A DNA stretch of 64,000 nucleotides from Pseudomonadota bacterium (lineage in GTDB: Bacteria > Pseudomonadota > Gammaproteobacteria > Steroidobacterales > Steroidobacteraceae), in NCBI GenBank assembly GCA_021785405.1, contig JAJYFF010000003.1:1-64000 (forward strand), written 5' to 3'. Below, piece after piece: positions 1 through 10,440 of this stretch. The stretch's first letter is position 1. The number at the start of each line of letters is the position of its first letter. The position numbers and the translations under genes are program-made. Under the pieces are notes generated by a model. The model made no database searches. It was given only the letters and a program-made list of their open reading frames with translations, and was not told where the DNA came from.

Positions 1-1
1 G

Positions 2-78
2 TGGTGGTGAGGGAGGGACTCGAACCCTCGACCTCGGCATTATGAGTGCCACGCTCTAACCAGCTGAGCTACCTCACC
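2..78 (-). tRNA. tRNA-Met (CAT), elongator type
   Basis: Read on the minus strand, this 77-base region folds as a complete cloverleaf. The acceptor arms GGTGAGG and CCTCACC pair, the D-arm and T-arm (GGTTCGAGTCC core) are normal, and the anticodon loop CTCATAA gives anticodon CAT. The 3' CCA is encoded in the DNA. The CTCATAA loop context and the paired first base fit an elongator rather than an initiator tRNA-Met. It lies downstream of ychF on the same strand. Confidence 0.95.
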
Positions 79-154
79 AAATTCGATCGAGCCAACGCTG
101 CCGGGCGCTCGTTACGGAAGGGACCGGGGATTTTCCCGGCGTGGCGCGGTGCTG

Positions 155-185
155 TCAAGGCGTCACCGCTCCAGCGGCGCCTTGA
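155..185 (-). terminator. GC-rich hairpin downstream of ychF
   Basis: An inverted repeat TCAAGGCG/CGCCTTGA encloses a second CCGC/GCGG stem with a four-base loop. It lies just after the ychF stop codon and before tRNA-Met. No T-tract follows on the minus strand, so it could be a factor-assisted terminator, a processing site before the tRNA, or only a stable 3' end. Confidence 0.3.
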
Positions 186-210
186 GCCCGCGCCGTTCGC
201 TGTCGCCCGC

Positions 211-1302
211 TCAGACGTTGAACCGAAAATGCATCACGTCGCCTTCGTGCACCACGTAGTCCTTGCCTTCGAGTCGCAGCTTCCCGGCATCCTTCGCACC
301 CGCCTCGCCGCGGCAGGCGATGTAATCGGCATAGCCGATCACCTCGGCACGGATGAACCCCCGCTCGAAATCCGTATGGATCACGGCCGCCGCCTGCGGT
401 GCGGTGGCACCCTTGCGCACGGTCCACGCACGCACCTCTTTGACGCCCGCGGTGAAATAGGTCTGCAAGCCGAGGAGATCGTAGGCGCCGCGAATGACGC
501 GATTGAGCCCGGGCTCCGCGACGCCGAGTTCCTTCAAGAAGTCCGCGCGGTCGCCCTCCTCGAGTTGGGCGATCTCCGCCTCGATCGCGGCGCAGACCGG
601 AATCACGACGGCGCCTTCCTGTCGCGCCAGTTCGCGCACCTGGTCGAGCCGGGGATTCGCCGTGAACCCGTGCTCGTCGACGTTCGCGACGTACATCACC
701 GGTTTGTCGGTCAGCAGGTGCAGGTCGCGCAACGCCGATCGTTCGTTCGCATCGAGGCCGAGCGCTCGCGCAGGCCGGGCGCCGTTCAGTTGTTCCCGGA
801 CCCGCTCGAGCAGATCCCGCAGCTTCACCGCCTCCTTGTCGCCCGTCTTCGCGCTCTTGAGCGCCTTCTGGTAAGCACGCTCGACGCTGTCGAGGTCCGC
901 GAGCGCGAGCTCGGTGTCGATCACCTCGATGTCGCGCCGCGGATCCACCGAGCCCGCGACGTGGACGATGTCGTCGTTCTCGAAGCAGCGCACGACGTGT
1001 GCGATCGCGTCGACTTCGCGAATGTGCGCGAGGAACTTGTTCCCGAGTCCCTCGCCCTTGGACGCCCCCGCGACCAGCCCCGCGATGTCGACGAACTCGA
1101 CCGTCGTCGGCACCACGCGCTCCGGACGCACGATCGCCGCGAGTTCCTCGAGGCGCGGGTCGGGCACCGGCACGACGCCGACGTTGGGGTCGATCGTGCA
1201 GAACGGATAGTTCTCCGCCGCGATCTGCGCGCGCGTGAGCGCATTGAACAAGGTCGACTTGCCGACGTTCGGCAGCCCGACGATTCCGCAGCGAATCGGC
1301 AT
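211..1302 (-). CDS. ychF: Redox-regulated ribosome-associated ATPase YchF (OLA1 family)
   Basis: A 363-residue Obg-family P-loop protein. The G1 motif GLPNVGKST is at residues 8-16, the switch segment with DIAGLV is near residue 72, and a C-terminal TGS domain ends with VMHFRFNV, as in YchF/OLA1. The length matches the family's usual ~363 residues. Family members hydrolyse ATP in preference to GTP and bind ribosomes; this one probably acts in the cytoplasm in translation or stress control. Its ATG overlaps the pth stop by one base (TGATG), so it is translated together with pth. The pth-ychF order is conserved in gammaproteobacteria. Confidence 0.97.
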   Translation of the reverse strand: MPIRCGIVGLPNVGKSTLFNALTRAQIAAENYPFCTIDPNVGVVPVPDPRLEELAAIVRPERVVPTTVEFVDIAGLVAGASKGEGLGNKFLAHIREVDAIAHVVRCFENDDIVHVAGSVDPRRDIEVIDTELALADLDSVERAYQKALKSAKTGDKEAVKLRDLLERVREQLNGARPARALGLDANERSALRDLHLLTDKPVMYVANVDEHGFTANPRLDQVRELARQEGAVVIPVCAAIEAEIAQLEEGDRADFLKELGVAEPGLNRVIRGAYDLLGLQTYFTAGVKEVRAWTVRKGATAPQAAAVIHTDFERGFIRAEVIGYADYIACRGEAGAKDAGKLRLEGKDYVVHEGDVMHFRFNV

Positions 1303-1904
1303 CAGTGGGTCGCCGCGCGGGCGTGCAGTTTCGCCATCGCCTTCTCCGCGCCGAACTCGAGCAATATCGGCATGCAGTCGGCCGCCGTGTTCACCGCGTC
1401 GATGATCGCCTCCTCCTCGGCGCGTGGCGCCCGAGTCAACACGTAGTCGATGACTTCGGCCTTCGTTCCCGGATGGCCGATGCCGAGGCGCAGACGCCAG
1501 AAGTTCTCACCCATGTGCGCGATCGTGTCGCGCAATCCGTTGTGCCCGCCGTGCCCGCCGCCGAACTTGAGGCGGGCGGCGCCGACCGGCAAATCGAGTT
1601 CGTCGTGCACGACGAGAACCTGTTCCGGGGGAACCTTGAAGAAATCGCTGAGTTGACGGATCGCGAGTCCGCTGCGGTTCATGTAGGTGGTCGGCTTCAG
1701 GAGGACCAACTCGTGTCCGCCGATCGCGACGCGGGCGGTCTCGCCGGAATACTTCCGATAGTCGCGAAACTCGCCGCCGTGGCGGTTCGCGAGCACGTCG
1801 ACGAACCAGAAGCCGGCGTTGTGCCGCGTCGACTGGTGTTCCGGTCCCGGATTGCCGAGGCCCGCGATGATTTTCAAGGGTAGCCCGCTCACCGTCGCGT
1901 TCAC
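1302..1904 (-). CDS. pth: Peptidyl-tRNA hydrolase
   Basis: Releases peptides from peptidyl-tRNAs that drop off ribosomes. The N-terminal [10 protein letters not shown] core, the TRHN segment with the catalytic His (residue 28 from this start), the TYMNRSG motif and the HDELDLP segment are diagnostic of Pth. I chose the GTG at 1904 because GGAG lies six bases upstream. Later in-frame starts exist (GTG at 1889, TTG at 1877), and the TTG would give the shorter N-terminus usual for Pth. The frame stays open far upstream, but that region belongs to rplY and its terminator. It is followed directly by ychF. Confidence 0.95.
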   Translation of the reverse strand: MNATVSGLPLKIIAGLGNPGPEHQSTRHNAGFWFVDVLANRHGGEFRDYRKYSGETARVAIGGHELVLLKPTTYMNRSGLAIRQLSDFFKVPPEQVLVVHDELDLPVGAARLKFGGGHGGHNGLRDTIAHMGENFWRLRLGIGHPGTKAEVIDYVLTRAPRAEEEAIIDAVNTAADCMPILLEFGAEKAMAKLHARAATH

Positions 1905-1931
1905 TCTTGACTCCGACCCGATCGCCATTCG

Positions 1932-1965
1932 AAAAAGAACAAGGGCCGTCCCCGATGGACGGCCC
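1932..1965 (-). terminator. Intrinsic terminator after rplY
   Basis: A perfect 9-bp stem (GGGCCGTCC with GGACGGCCC) has a five-base loop and is followed on the minus strand by TTGTTCTTTTT. It lies 26 bases after the rplY stop, the classical rho-independent arrangement. It separates rplY from pth, so pth-ychF should have its own promoter or depend on read-through. Confidence 0.85.
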
Positions 1966-1990
1966 CGTTCGACGCACTGGCCCGCGAAGG

Positions 1991-2716
1991 CTATTTCTTC
2001 GCGTCTTTCTTGGCCGGTTCCTTCTTCGCCTCTTCCTTCTTCGCCGGTTCGGCCTTCTTCGCCGCATCGCCGGTCGCTGCCGCGCCCGCCGCCGCCGCGG
2101 GTGCCGCCTCCGCCGCCGCCTGTGCCACCGGCTCCGGTTCCTCGGTCCGCGGACTGTGGATCGCGACGACCGCCGCGTCTTCCTTCAACAGCTCGAGGAG
2201 CTGCACGCCCTCGGGCACCTTCAGTTGCGACAGGTGGATGCTCTCGTTGATCGACAGCCCGGACAGGTCGACCTCGATGAATTCCGGCAGGTCCTTCGGT
2301 AGGCAAGCCACCTCGACCTCGGTGCGCATGTGCGACACGATGCCGCCCTGCGTCTTCACGCCCGGCGCGACCGCCTCGCCCTTGAAGTGCAGCGGGATGC
2401 TGATCCGGATCTTCTCGTTCTCGTCGACGCGCTGGAAATCGACGTGCAGCACCGCGTTCTTGTACGGATGCCGTTGCACGTCCTTCAACACGGCGGCTTG
2501 GATCTGATCCCCGACGCGCAGGCTCAAGATCGTCGAGTAGAAGCGCTCGTTGTCGAGCATCAGCGCGATCTTCTCGTGCTCGAGGCTCAACGCGCGCGGG
2601 TCGATGTGACCACCATAGAGGATCGCCGGCACCTTGCCCGCGCGACGCAGGCGGCGGCTCGCACCTTTGCCTTGGTCATCGCGGAACTCGGCGACGAGTT
2701 CGAAAGAGGTTTTCAT
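1991..2716 (-). CDS. rplY: 50S ribosomal protein L25 (CTC/TL5 long form)
   Basis: Binds 5S rRNA in the large subunit. The N-terminal L25 domain (SRRLRRAGKVPAILYGG near residues 20-36) is followed by the C-terminal TL5/CTC beta domain, ending in a tail of about 45 residues rich in Ala, Lys and Glu with repeated AKK/EPAKK units. At 241 residues it is the long CTC form, unlike the ~94-residue E. coli protein. A Shine-Dalgarno GGAG lies just before the ATG. It follows prs on the same strand, as in Pseudomonas, and is closed by the intrinsic terminator at 1932-1965. Confidence 0.96.
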   Translation of the reverse strand: MKTSFELVAEFRDDQGKGASRRLRRAGKVPAILYGGHIDPRALSLEHEKIALMLDNERFYSTILSLRVGDQIQAAVLKDVQRHPYKNAVLHVDFQRVDENEKIRISIPLHFKGEAVAPGVKTQGGIVSHMRTEVEVACLPKDLPEFIEVDLSGLSINESIHLSQLKVPEGVQLLELLKEDAAVVAIHSPRTEEPEPVAQAAAEAAPAAAAGAAATGDAAKKAEPAKKEEAKKEPAKKDAKK

Positions 2717-2816
2717 GACGTTCTCCGTTTAAGTTCGAACCAAACGGCGCTTCGGACGTCGCGACCAACGATTCCGAACGCCGACCCGAAAGCCGATCGT
2801 TTCGACGTGTCCCGGC

Positions 2817-3788
2817 TCAGTCGATGTACAACGAGCTCACCGACTCCTCGTCGCTGATGCGACGAATCGTCTCGGCGAGCAGCCCGGCGACGCTCAATTG
2901 ACGGATGCGGTTGCACCCGCGCGCCGCCTCCGACAGCGGGATCGTGTCGGTGACGACCAATTCGTCGAGCACCGACTTCGAGATCCGCTCGATCGCCGCC
3001 CCGGACAGCACCGGATGCGTGGTATACGCGACGACCTTGATCGCACCCTCGTCCTTCAGCGCGGCGGCGGCCTGACACAAGGTGCCCGCGGTGTCGACCA
3101 TGTCGTCGATCAGCACGCAGGTCCTGCCGCGGACCTCGCCGATGATGTTCATCACCTTCGACTCGTTCGGCCGGGGCCGCCGCTTGTCGATGATCGCGAG
3201 ATCCGCGTCGTCGAGGCGCTTCGCGAGCGCCCGCGCCCGCACGACGCCGCCGACGTCGGGCGACACCACGATCATGCTCTCGTACTTCTGTCGCCACGCG
3301 TCGCCGAGCAACACCGGCGTCGCGTAGACGTTGTCCACCGGGATGTCGAAGAATCCCTGGATCTGGTCCGCGTGCAAGTCGATCGTCAACAGCCGGTCGA
3401 TGCCGGCGCTCGCGATCATGTTCGCGACCAGTTTCGCCGCGATCGCGACGCGGGTCGCGCGCGGGCGCCGGTCCTGCCGCGCGTAACCGAAATACGGCAC
3501 CACGGCGGTGATGCGCTTGGCCGACGCACGCCGGCACGCATCGGTCATCAACAGCAGTTCCATCAAGTGGTCGTTCGCCGGCGGGCAGGTCGGCTGGATG
3601 ATGAAGACGTCCCTACCGCGGACGTTCTCCATCAACTCCGCGTTCACCTCGCCATCGCTGAACCGTCCGACGTGCGCCCGGCCCAACGGGACGCGCAGAT
3701 GGCGCGTGATTTCCATCGCGAGCGCGGGGTTCGCGTTCCCGGTGAATACCGCGATCGACAGAGGATCTACGCCGTTTCGTTGCGACAT
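2817..3788 (-). CDS. prs: Ribose-phosphate pyrophosphokinase (PRPP synthetase)
   Basis: Makes PRPP from ribose 5-phosphate and ATP for nucleotide, His, Trp and NAD synthesis. The 323-residue product has the family hallmarks: the FSDGEVNAE flexible region, the YFGYARQDR segment, the [11 protein letters not shown] motif and the PRPP-binding loop [12 protein letters not shown]. The reading frame extends upstream through tRNA-Gln, but homology begins at MSQRNG. The ATG at 3788 has an AGGG just before it and lies 19 bases after the tRNA 3' end. tRNA-Gln and prs are probably cotranscribed, as in Pseudomonas. Confidence 0.97.
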   Translation of the reverse strand: MSQRNGVDPLSIAVFTGNANPALAMEITRHLRVPLGRAHVGRFSDGEVNAELMENVRGRDVFIIQPTCPPANDHLMELLLMTDACRRASAKRITAVVPYFGYARQDRRPRATRVAIAAKLVANMIASAGIDRLLTIDLHADQIQGFFDIPVDNVYATPVLLGDAWRQKYESMIVVSPDVGGVVRARALAKRLDDADLAIIDKRRPRPNESKVMNIIGEVRGRTCVLIDDMVDTAGTLCQAAAALKDEGAIKVVAYTTHPVLSGAAIERISKSVLDELVVTDTIPLSEAARGCNRIRQLSVAGLLAETIRRISDEESVSSLYID

Positions 3789-3807
3789 ACCCTGAACTCG
3801 ACGAATG

Positions 3808-3882
3808 TGGCTGGGGTGGAAGGATTCGAACCTCCGAATGGCGGGATCAAAACCCGCTGCCTTACCACTTGGCGACACCCCA
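3808..3882 (-). tRNA. tRNA-Gln (TTG)
   Basis: A 75-base minus-strand tRNA. The acceptor strands TGGGGTG and CACCCCA pair, the T-arm GGAGGTTCGAATCCTTCC is intact, and the anticodon loop TTTTGAT reads TTG. The discriminator is G and CCA is encoded. It sits between ispE and prs, the same place tRNA-Gln occupies in Pseudomonas genomes. Confidence 0.95.
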
Positions 3883-3918
3883 TCTCGATTCAACCGTTCG
3901 TGATGCTCGCCGCGCGCC

Positions 3919-4782
3919 TCAGTCGGACGCCAACTGCCCGTCGAGGGGCGACTCGTTGATGCCTCGGACCACGTACGCTTCCCAATCCTGCGGCAATTGC
4001 CGCCGGATCTCCAAACCTCGCCGCCGCGTGCCGCAATCGAGGAAAACGCACGCGCCGGTGCCGGTCAGCCGAGCCTTGCCGAACTGCGCCAACCGGTCCA
4101 GCGCGCTCGCGACCTCGGGGTACCGTCGGCGAACGACCGGTTCGCAGTCGTTGTGCCCGCCCGCTTCGAGGAAGCCGGCAATTGTGATTGGCGGCGTATC
4201 CCTTGTCAATTCAGGGTCACGGAAGACGTCCGCGGTCGCGATCGATACATTCGGCTTGATAATCAGATAGTTGGTTGCTGCCGGCGCCTCCGGCGGCGCC
4301 AGCGGTACCAGACGCTCGCCGACGCCCTCGGCCCACGCCACGCGCCCGTGCACGAACACCGGAACGTCGGCGCCGAGCCCGAGCCCCAAGCTCGCCAGCC
4401 GATCGAGTGTCCAATCGAGCCCCCACAGGCGATTCAGCACCCGCAACGTGGTCGCCGCGTCCGAACTCCCGCCGCCGAGGCCGGCGCCCATCGGGATGCG
4501 TTTGCGCAGATCGATGTCGACGCCGAGGCGGCAGCCGCTCGCCTGCTGCAGCGCACGAGCCGCGCGCACGCACAAATCCGCTTCCGCGGCGACGCCCGCG
4601 GCGCCCTGCAGACGCTCGATCGATCCATCCGCACGGACGCGCAATCCCACCTCGTCGCAAAGATCCACGAACTGGAAGCACGTCTGTAGCAAATGATATC
4701 CGTCGGGGCGACGCCCGACGATGTGCAGGAACAGGTTCAACTTCGCCGGCGCCAGCCAATAGCGCATCGTCGGAACGCTCAC
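3919..4782 (-). CDS. ispE: 4-diphosphocytidyl-2-C-methyl-D-erythritol kinase
   Basis: Phosphorylates CDP-methylerythritol in the MEP isoprenoid pathway. GHMP-kinase features are clear: the [10 protein letters not shown] start, GRRPDGYH and the ATP loop [17 protein letters not shown]. The GTG at 4782 overlaps the lolB stop by four bases (GTGA) and has AGGGG just upstream. An ATG at 4797 and an ATG at 4767 (MRYWLAPAK) are alternatives. It is coupled to lolB and followed by tRNA-Gln and prs, the usual pseudomonad order. ispG of the same pathway lies at 56.8 kb in this window. Confidence 0.95.
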   Translation of the reverse strand: MSVPTMRYWLAPAKLNLFLHIVGRRPDGYHLLQTCFQFVDLCDEVGLRVRADGSIERLQGAAGVAAEADLCVRAARALQQASGCRLGVDIDLRKRIPMGAGLGGGSSDAATTLRVLNRLWGLDWTLDRLASLGLGLGADVPVFVHGRVAWAEGVGERLVPLAPPEAPAATNYLIIKPNVSIATADVFRDPELTRDTPPITIAGFLEAGGHNDCEPVVRRRYPEVASALDRLAQFGKARLTGTGACVFLDCGTRRRGLEIRRQLPQDWEAYVVRGINESPLDGQLASD

Positions 4783-5405
4783 TCGACCCCTTGCCATCTG
4801 TCGACCACGATGCGCACCCGCACCCCTTCGCTGCGCAGCACCAGGAGCGCCGGCAGCCAGTCACCCGCATGCACGCGGTAACGCAGGAAATCGACGGTCC
4901 AGCCCGCCTGCTCGAGGCGCGACACCCGGTCCTGCGCATTGAAGCGCACCGACGACGGATCCACCGGATCCGGCACGCCGAGCAGCCAGTACCGCAGATT
5001 GGCGACCGGCAGCGCGAAACCGAGGCGCCGCTCCATGATCTCGACGCCTTGCGGACTCGGCGGCGATCCGTTCACCGACAGGCCCCCAGGACCGAGCGCC
5101 AGCACGCTCGCGCCGATACCGAGCGGCCCCGCCAGATGCACGACGCTGTGGTCGGCGTGCTGACGCCAATCGACGCTCGCCTGCCACCCCCGTGAGCCGA
5201 TCGCGACGGCCGCCCGGCCTTGCAGATCCCAATCGTCGATTCGTTGGAGCAGTCGCAATCGCTCGGTCCACCCGACGGGGTGCATCGGCGGCGGGACGGA
5301 GGCGCACGAAGCGAGCAGAACCGCGAGCAGCAGCAGGACCGGCCGGATCCCACGGAGCCGGGTCGCGGCGCCGGTACCCGGCGACGAGGCGCAGCGCGCG
5401 CGCAA
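4779..5405 (-). CDS. lolB: Outer-membrane lipoprotein receptor LolB
   Basis: Receives lipoproteins from LolA and inserts them in the outer membrane. From the TTG at 5405 the product has 208 residues. A signal segment (RPVLLLLAVLLASC) ends in a lipobox LASC, so the mature protein starts at Cys and is itself a lipoprotein. The family core WDLQGRAAVAIGSRGWQA and YWLLGVPDP follow. The upstream reading frame is an antiframe of the TPR gene. The TTG lies one base upstream of the TPR stop region, with GGGAG before it. It is flanked by ispE, as in most gammaproteobacteria. Confidence 0.92.
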   Translation of the reverse strand: MRARCASSPGTGAATRLRGIRPVLLLLAVLLASCASVPPPMHPVGWTERLRLLQRIDDWDLQGRAAVAIGSRGWQASVDWRQHADHSVVHLAGPLGIGASVLALGPGGLSVNGSPPSPQGVEIMERRLGFALPVANLRYWLLGVPDPVDPSSVRFNAQDRVSRLEQAGWTVDFLRYRVHAGDWLPALLVLRSEGVRVRIVVDRWQGVE

Positions 5406-5406
5406 T

Positions 5407-7125
5407 TCAGGGGGCTCCCGTCGACGGCGCGGCCGCGAATCGCGCGCGGGTTCGCTGCAGCAGCCGATTCCCCGGATCGATGGCCGCGGCCTCGTCCCAG
5501 ATTTGCGCCGCGGCCGCGTGTCGGCCGAGCATCCAGAGTATTTCGCCGTAGTGCGCGCCGATGTCCCCGCTCGGCAGATCCGCATAGGCGGCCGCGACGA
5601 TCGGCAGCGCTTGCGCGGCATGCCCTCGGCGGTAGAGGACCCACGCGAGGCTATCGCGCATGGCCGCATCGTCCGGCGCTACGCGCAGCGCCTGCTCGAT
5701 CAGGCGTTGCGCCTGCGGCAATTGCTCGTCGTGCTCGGCGAGCATGTACCCATAGGCGTTCATCGCCTCCGGATCGTCGGGGCGCATCGCGAGCAGGACC
5801 TGCAGCGTCGCCAGCGCGCGGGCGGTCTCGCCGGCCGAGTCCTGGATCGACGCGAGCGCATAGCGCAGGTCGGGGTCGCTCGGGTATTGGCGCATCGCCT
5901 CGTCGAGCAGCGCGTACGCGCGATGCACGTCGCCGCCCCGCGCCGCGATCCGCGCGCGGATCGCGATGATCCGCGGCGCCCGCTGCGGCTCGTCGCGGGT
6001 GAACTCGGCGAGCAGCGCATCCGCCGTCGCACCGGCCCCTTTGTTCTGCAGGATCCGCGCGGCGCGCGACATCGCGGGCAGCACGTACTCGCCGTGCCGG
6101 ACGTGCGCCAGGTCGCGCAGCGCGCGCAACGCGTGCCCGCGCCGCTCGGCGATCAGGCCGAGGAAGTAGTGACTGTCGTCGACGTAATGCCCACCGGCGA
6201 GCAATTGCTCGAAACGAACTCGCGCCGACGGGTAGCGCCCCTGCTGGAAATCGAGGAGCGCCAGCAACCGCAGCGCGTCCGGGCCGAACCGCGCATCGCT
6301 CGCGAGCATCTGCAATTGCGTGCGTGCGGCGTCGTAGCGCTTCGCCGCGAGCAGCAGCAGACCGTAATCGAAGCGTGTTCCGGGCCGCGGATCCCGCCGC
6401 AGCGTCGCGGCCGCCTGCGCGAGCGGGTCGTCGACGTCCCCGGCGAGCACCCGCGCACGCGCGAAGGCCTCGAACAGCGCCCGGTGCTTGCGCGGCGCAT
6501 CGGCCGCCGGCCCCGGCAACCGCGCGATCGCGTTCCCGAACGCCGCGATCGCGGCCTGGGGATCCCCGGCCTGCAGCGCGGCATAGGCCTGGGTTCGGTA
6601 GGCGGCGACGGAGTCGGGAAAATAGGCCGCCAACCGATCGGCGATCTGGCGTGCCACGTACGGATTGTGCGCGGACAGCAAGCGCTCCTCGATGTCCGGG
6701 AACGCCTGCTCGACGCCGCCGGCATAATGCGCGATCAGGAAGCGGTAGTTATCCGCCGCGATCGCGACCTGGTACAAGGCGCGAGCCGCCGATGCCGCCG
6801 CGAGATGCGCCGCCATCGAGTCCGGGCGCTGGGTGATCCAGTGCAGCGCCGCATCGAGCGTGACGGTCGGTTGCAGCGACGCTTGCGCCACCGCCGTCGC
6901 CCGCGGCCACAGGGACGGATCCGCGGTCGCCGCGGACACGTACGTGAGCGCCGCGACCCGGGGTTCGTGCCGCGTGAGCGCAATTTCCGCGACCAACGTG
7001 TAGTATTCCGCCGTCGCGCCCGCCGACATCGCCGGCTGGAGCGTCGAATTCGGCGTCGCACGAGCCGCGATCGCCGAGCACAGCGCACAGACCGCGGCAA
7101 CCGTCAGGATGTTGAATCGGTACAC
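5407..7125 (-). CDS. TPR-repeat protein, LbcA (PA4667)-like
   Basis: A 572-residue exported protein. An N-terminal hydrophobic signal (ILTVAAVCALCSAIAARA) is followed by many TPR-like helical pairs rich in Ala, Arg and Leu, with clear repeats around residues 400-560 (for example DPEAMNAYGYMLAE). Position next to lolB matches Pseudomonas PA4667 (LbcA), a TPR lipoprotein that supports the CtpA protease against cell-wall hydrolases. Unlike LbcA I see no convincing lipobox, so it may be periplasmic and cleaved after ARA. The GTG start lies six bases after a TATAGT hexamer, so the transcript may be leaderless. Function is by synteny only. Confidence 0.85.
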   Translation of the reverse strand: MYRFNILTVAAVCALCSAIAARATPNSTLQPAMSAGATAEYYTLVAEIALTRHEPRVAALTYVSAATADPSLWPRATAVAQASLQPTVTLDAALHWITQRPDSMAAHLAAASAARALYQVAIAADNYRFLIAHYAGGVEQAFPDIEERLLSAHNPYVARQIADRLAAYFPDSVAAYRTQAYAALQAGDPQAAIAAFGNAIARLPGPAADAPRKHRALFEAFARARVLAGDVDDPLAQAAATLRRDPRPGTRFDYGLLLLAAKRYDAARTQLQMLASDARFGPDALRLLALLDFQQGRYPSARVRFEQLLAGGHYVDDSHYFLGLIAERRGHALRALRDLAHVRHGEYVLPAMSRAARILQNKGAGATADALLAEFTRDEPQRAPRIIAIRARIAARGGDVHRAYALLDEAMRQYPSDPDLRYALASIQDSAGETARALATLQVLLAMRPDDPEAMNAYGYMLAEHDEQLPQAQRLIEQALRVAPDDAAMRDSLAWVLYRRGHAAQALPIVAAAYADLPSGDIGAHYGEILWMLGRHAAAAQIWDEAAAIDPGNRLLQRTRARFAAAPSTGAP

Positions 7126-7131
7126 GATCGC

Positions 7132-7137
7132 ACTATA
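7132..7137 (-). promoter_or_regulatory. -10 hexamer TATAGT, 6 nt before the TPR gene
   Basis: On the minus strand TATAGT is followed by six bases (GCGATC) and then the GTG start at 7125. The expected transcription start falls on or next to the start codon, so the mRNA should be leaderless. No good -35 is apparent. Confidence 0.55.
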
Positions 7138-7230
7138 GCGAAATGCGCCCCGCGTCGCCGGTTCCGGCTTGATAGCGAGGCGCGAATTCCCGGAGAATTC
7201 CTCCACCAGACCCAGGTTCCCGCCGCGCCC

Positions 7231-8487
7231 ATGTCCTTGAAGATACTCGGGATCAACCACAAGACCGCTCCGGTCGAACTGCGTGAGAAGATGGCCTTCA
7301 GCGAGGACCGTCTGATCGGCGCGCTGCGGGCGCTACGCACCGAGACCGGGGCCGCCGAAGCGGTGATCCTCTCGACCTGCAATCGCACGGAGCTCTACTG
7401 GGCGGGACCGGTCGGCGGCGATCGCATGACGGCCTGGCTTGCGAGCCATCACGCGCCGAATCTCGATTTCGCGCCGAGTCTGTACTTGCGCGAGGACCGC
7501 GATGCCGTCGAACACGCGTTCAGCGTCGCCTCCGGTCTCGATTCGATGGTGCTCGGCGAAGCGCAGATCCTCGGTCAACTGAAGGACGCCTATCGGATCG
7601 CCCAGCAAGCGGGCAGCACCGGCCCGCACCTGAACAAGCTGTTCCAGGCCGCCTTCTCGACCGCGAAGCGCGTGCGCACGGAGACGCAGATCGGCGCGAA
7701 CGCCGTCTCCGTCGCCTCGGCGGCGGTCGCGCTCGCGCGCCGGGTGTATTCGGACCTCGGCTCGCGCCGCGCGCTGCTGATCGGCGCGGGCGAGATGATC
7801 GGTTTGACCGCGCGCCACGTCGCGGCGCAAGGCATCCGGCATCTCGTGATCGCGAACCGCAGCCTCGCGCGCGCCCAGGCGCTCGCCGCGGAGGTGCGCG
7901 CGTACGCGGTCGGCCTCGATTCGATCGCGAGCGAACTCGAGGAAGCCGACATCGTGATCAGTTGCACCGCGAGCCCGACGCCGCTGCTCACGAAGCGCAT
8001 GGCGGCCGCGGCGCTGCGCGCGCGCAAGCGCCGGCCGATCTTCATGGCCGATCTGGCGGTACCGCGCGACATCGAGCCGCAGGTCGCCGAACTGGAAGAC
8101 GTGTACCTGTTCACGATCGACGATCTGCAGCAGCTGGTCGACGAGAACCGTCAGCAGCGCGAAGCCGCCGCCGAGGGCGCGAAACTGCTGATCGCCGAGG
8201 AAGCGGCGCGCTTTCTCGCGGACCGGCGCGCGAAGGATGCGGGTCCGGCGATACGCGCGTTGCGCGGCCAGGCCGACGAGATCCGCGCCCACACGGTCGA
8301 ACACGCGAAGCGCATGCTCGCCTCGGGCCACACGGCGGAGGAGGCGCTCGAGTACCTCGCGAACACGTTGACGAATCGCTTGCTGCACGGACCGACCCAG
8401 GCGCTGCGCACCGCGGCGGAATCGGCCGACGCGGAACTCGCCGAAGCGGTCGCGAAACTGTTGACCGAGGAACATCGCCGGTCTTGA
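7231..8487 (+). CDS. hemA: Glutamyl-tRNA reductase
   Basis: First committed enzyme of C5 tetrapyrrole synthesis; reduces Glu-tRNA to glutamate-1-semialdehyde. The 418-residue protein has the catalytic Cys50 in STCNRTE, the substrate segment SGLDSMVLGEAQILGQ, a NADPH Rossmann domain (LIGAGEMIG) and the C-terminal dimerization helices. Homology starts exactly at the ATG at 7231. A long in-frame extension upstream is only antiframe to the TPR gene. It is divergent from the TPR gene and followed by prfA and prmC, the classical hemA-prfA-prmC order. Confidence 0.97.
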   Translation: MSLKILGINHKTAPVELREKMAFSEDRLIGALRALRTETGAAEAVILSTCNRTELYWAGPVGGDRMTAWLASHHAPNLDFAPSLYLREDRDAVEHAFSVASGLDSMVLGEAQILGQLKDAYRIAQQAGSTGPHLNKLFQAAFSTAKRVRTETQIGANAVSVASAAVALARRVYSDLGSRRALLIGAGEMIGLTARHVAAQGIRHLVIANRSLARAQALAAEVRAYAVGLDSIASELEEADIVISCTASPTPLLTKRMAAAALRARKRRPIFMADLAVPRDIEPQVAELEDVYLFTIDDLQQLVDENRQQREAAAEGAKLLIAEEAARFLADRRAKDAGPAIRALRGQADEIRAHTVEHAKRMLASGHTAEEALEYLANTLTNRLLHGPTQALRTAAESADAELAEAVAKLLTEEHRRS

Positions 8488-8517
8488 TATCTCGGGCGGG
8501 GACGCTCGGCGGACCGC

Positions 8518-8523
8518 TATAAT
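8518..8523 (+). promoter_or_regulatory. -10 hexamer TATAAT, 6 nt before prfA
   Basis: A perfect TATAAT followed by CCGCGC and the prfA ATG. Any start 6-7 bases downstream of the hexamer coincides with the A of ATG, so a leaderless prfA mRNA is predicted. The -35 region is GC-rich and not recognisable. Confidence 0.65.
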
Positions 8524-8529
8524 CCGCGC

Positions 8530-9578
<1,049 letters not shown>

Positions 9579-9582
<4 letters not shown>

Positions 9583-10436
9583 GCGGCGCACCGACGATCG
9601 GCGGATGGTTGCGCGCCGGCGCCGCGGCGCTCGAGGGCTGTAGCGACTCGCCGGGCCTCGATGCCCAACTGCTGCTCGCCAAGGTCCTGGGCTCGGATCG
9701 GGCGGCGCTCGCCGCGCATCCCGAGCGGCCGGTGGACGCGGCCGCGGCGGCCGCCTTTCGGGCGCTGCTCGACGAACGGCGCGCGGGGGTGCCGGTGGCG
9801 TATCTCACCGGCGTGCGCGAATTCTGGTCACTGCCGCTCGCGGTGTCGCGAGCGGTGCTGGTCCCGCGCCCGGAGACCGAGATCCTCGTCGAGATCGCGC
9901 TCGAGCGCGTGCCGCCGGACGCGCCGTGCGCCGTGCTCGATCTCGGCACCGGCAGCGGCGCGATCGCGCTCGCGATCGCGAGCGAACGACCGCGGTCGCG
10001 GATCACCGCCACCGACGTATCGGCCGAGGCGCTCGCGGTCGCCCGGACGAACGCGGGGTCGCTCGGCATCGATCGCATTCGGTGGCGACGCGGTTCGTGG
10101 TTCGAGGCGGTCCCCGGCGAACGCTTCGACTGGATCGTGTCGAATCCGCCGTACGTCGCCGCGGCGGATCCCGCGCTCCTCGCGCTCGGCGCGGAGCCGC
10201 GCGAGGCGTTGACGCCGGGGAGCAGCGGCCTCGAGGCGATCGAACGGATCGTCGAGGACGCCCCACGCCATCTGCGCGCGGCCGGGGGGCTCGCGGTGGA
10301 ACATGGCGCCGACCAGGGCGCCGCGGTCGCGACCCTGTTCGCCGCGCGCGGATTCGCGGACGTGCGCTGCGTCCGCGACCACGCCGGGTTGCCGCGGGTG
10401 ACCCTGGGACTGATTTCCGACATTCACCGAGGATGA
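9579..10436 (+). CDS. prmC: Release factor glutamine methyltransferase
   Basis: Methylates the Gln of the GGQ motif in RF1 and RF2 using S-adenosylmethionine. The 285-residue protein has an N-terminal helical domain, the SAM motif [10 protein letters not shown] at residues 121-130 and the catalytic NPPY at 189-192. Start ATG at 9579 overlaps the prfA stop by four bases. ppiB follows after only four bases. Confidence 0.97.
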
Positions 10437-10440
10437 AACC

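Noticed and set aside
124..139. CCGGG/CCCGG hairpin near tRNA-Met as a terminator
   Set aside because: Short stem with no T-tract on either strand; nothing beyond chance for GC-rich DNA.
5503..8487. A 994-codon open frame across the TPR gene and hemA
   Set aside because: Only the part from 7231 (hemA) has homology; the rest is the antisense of the TPR gene, open because GC-rich third positions suppress stops.
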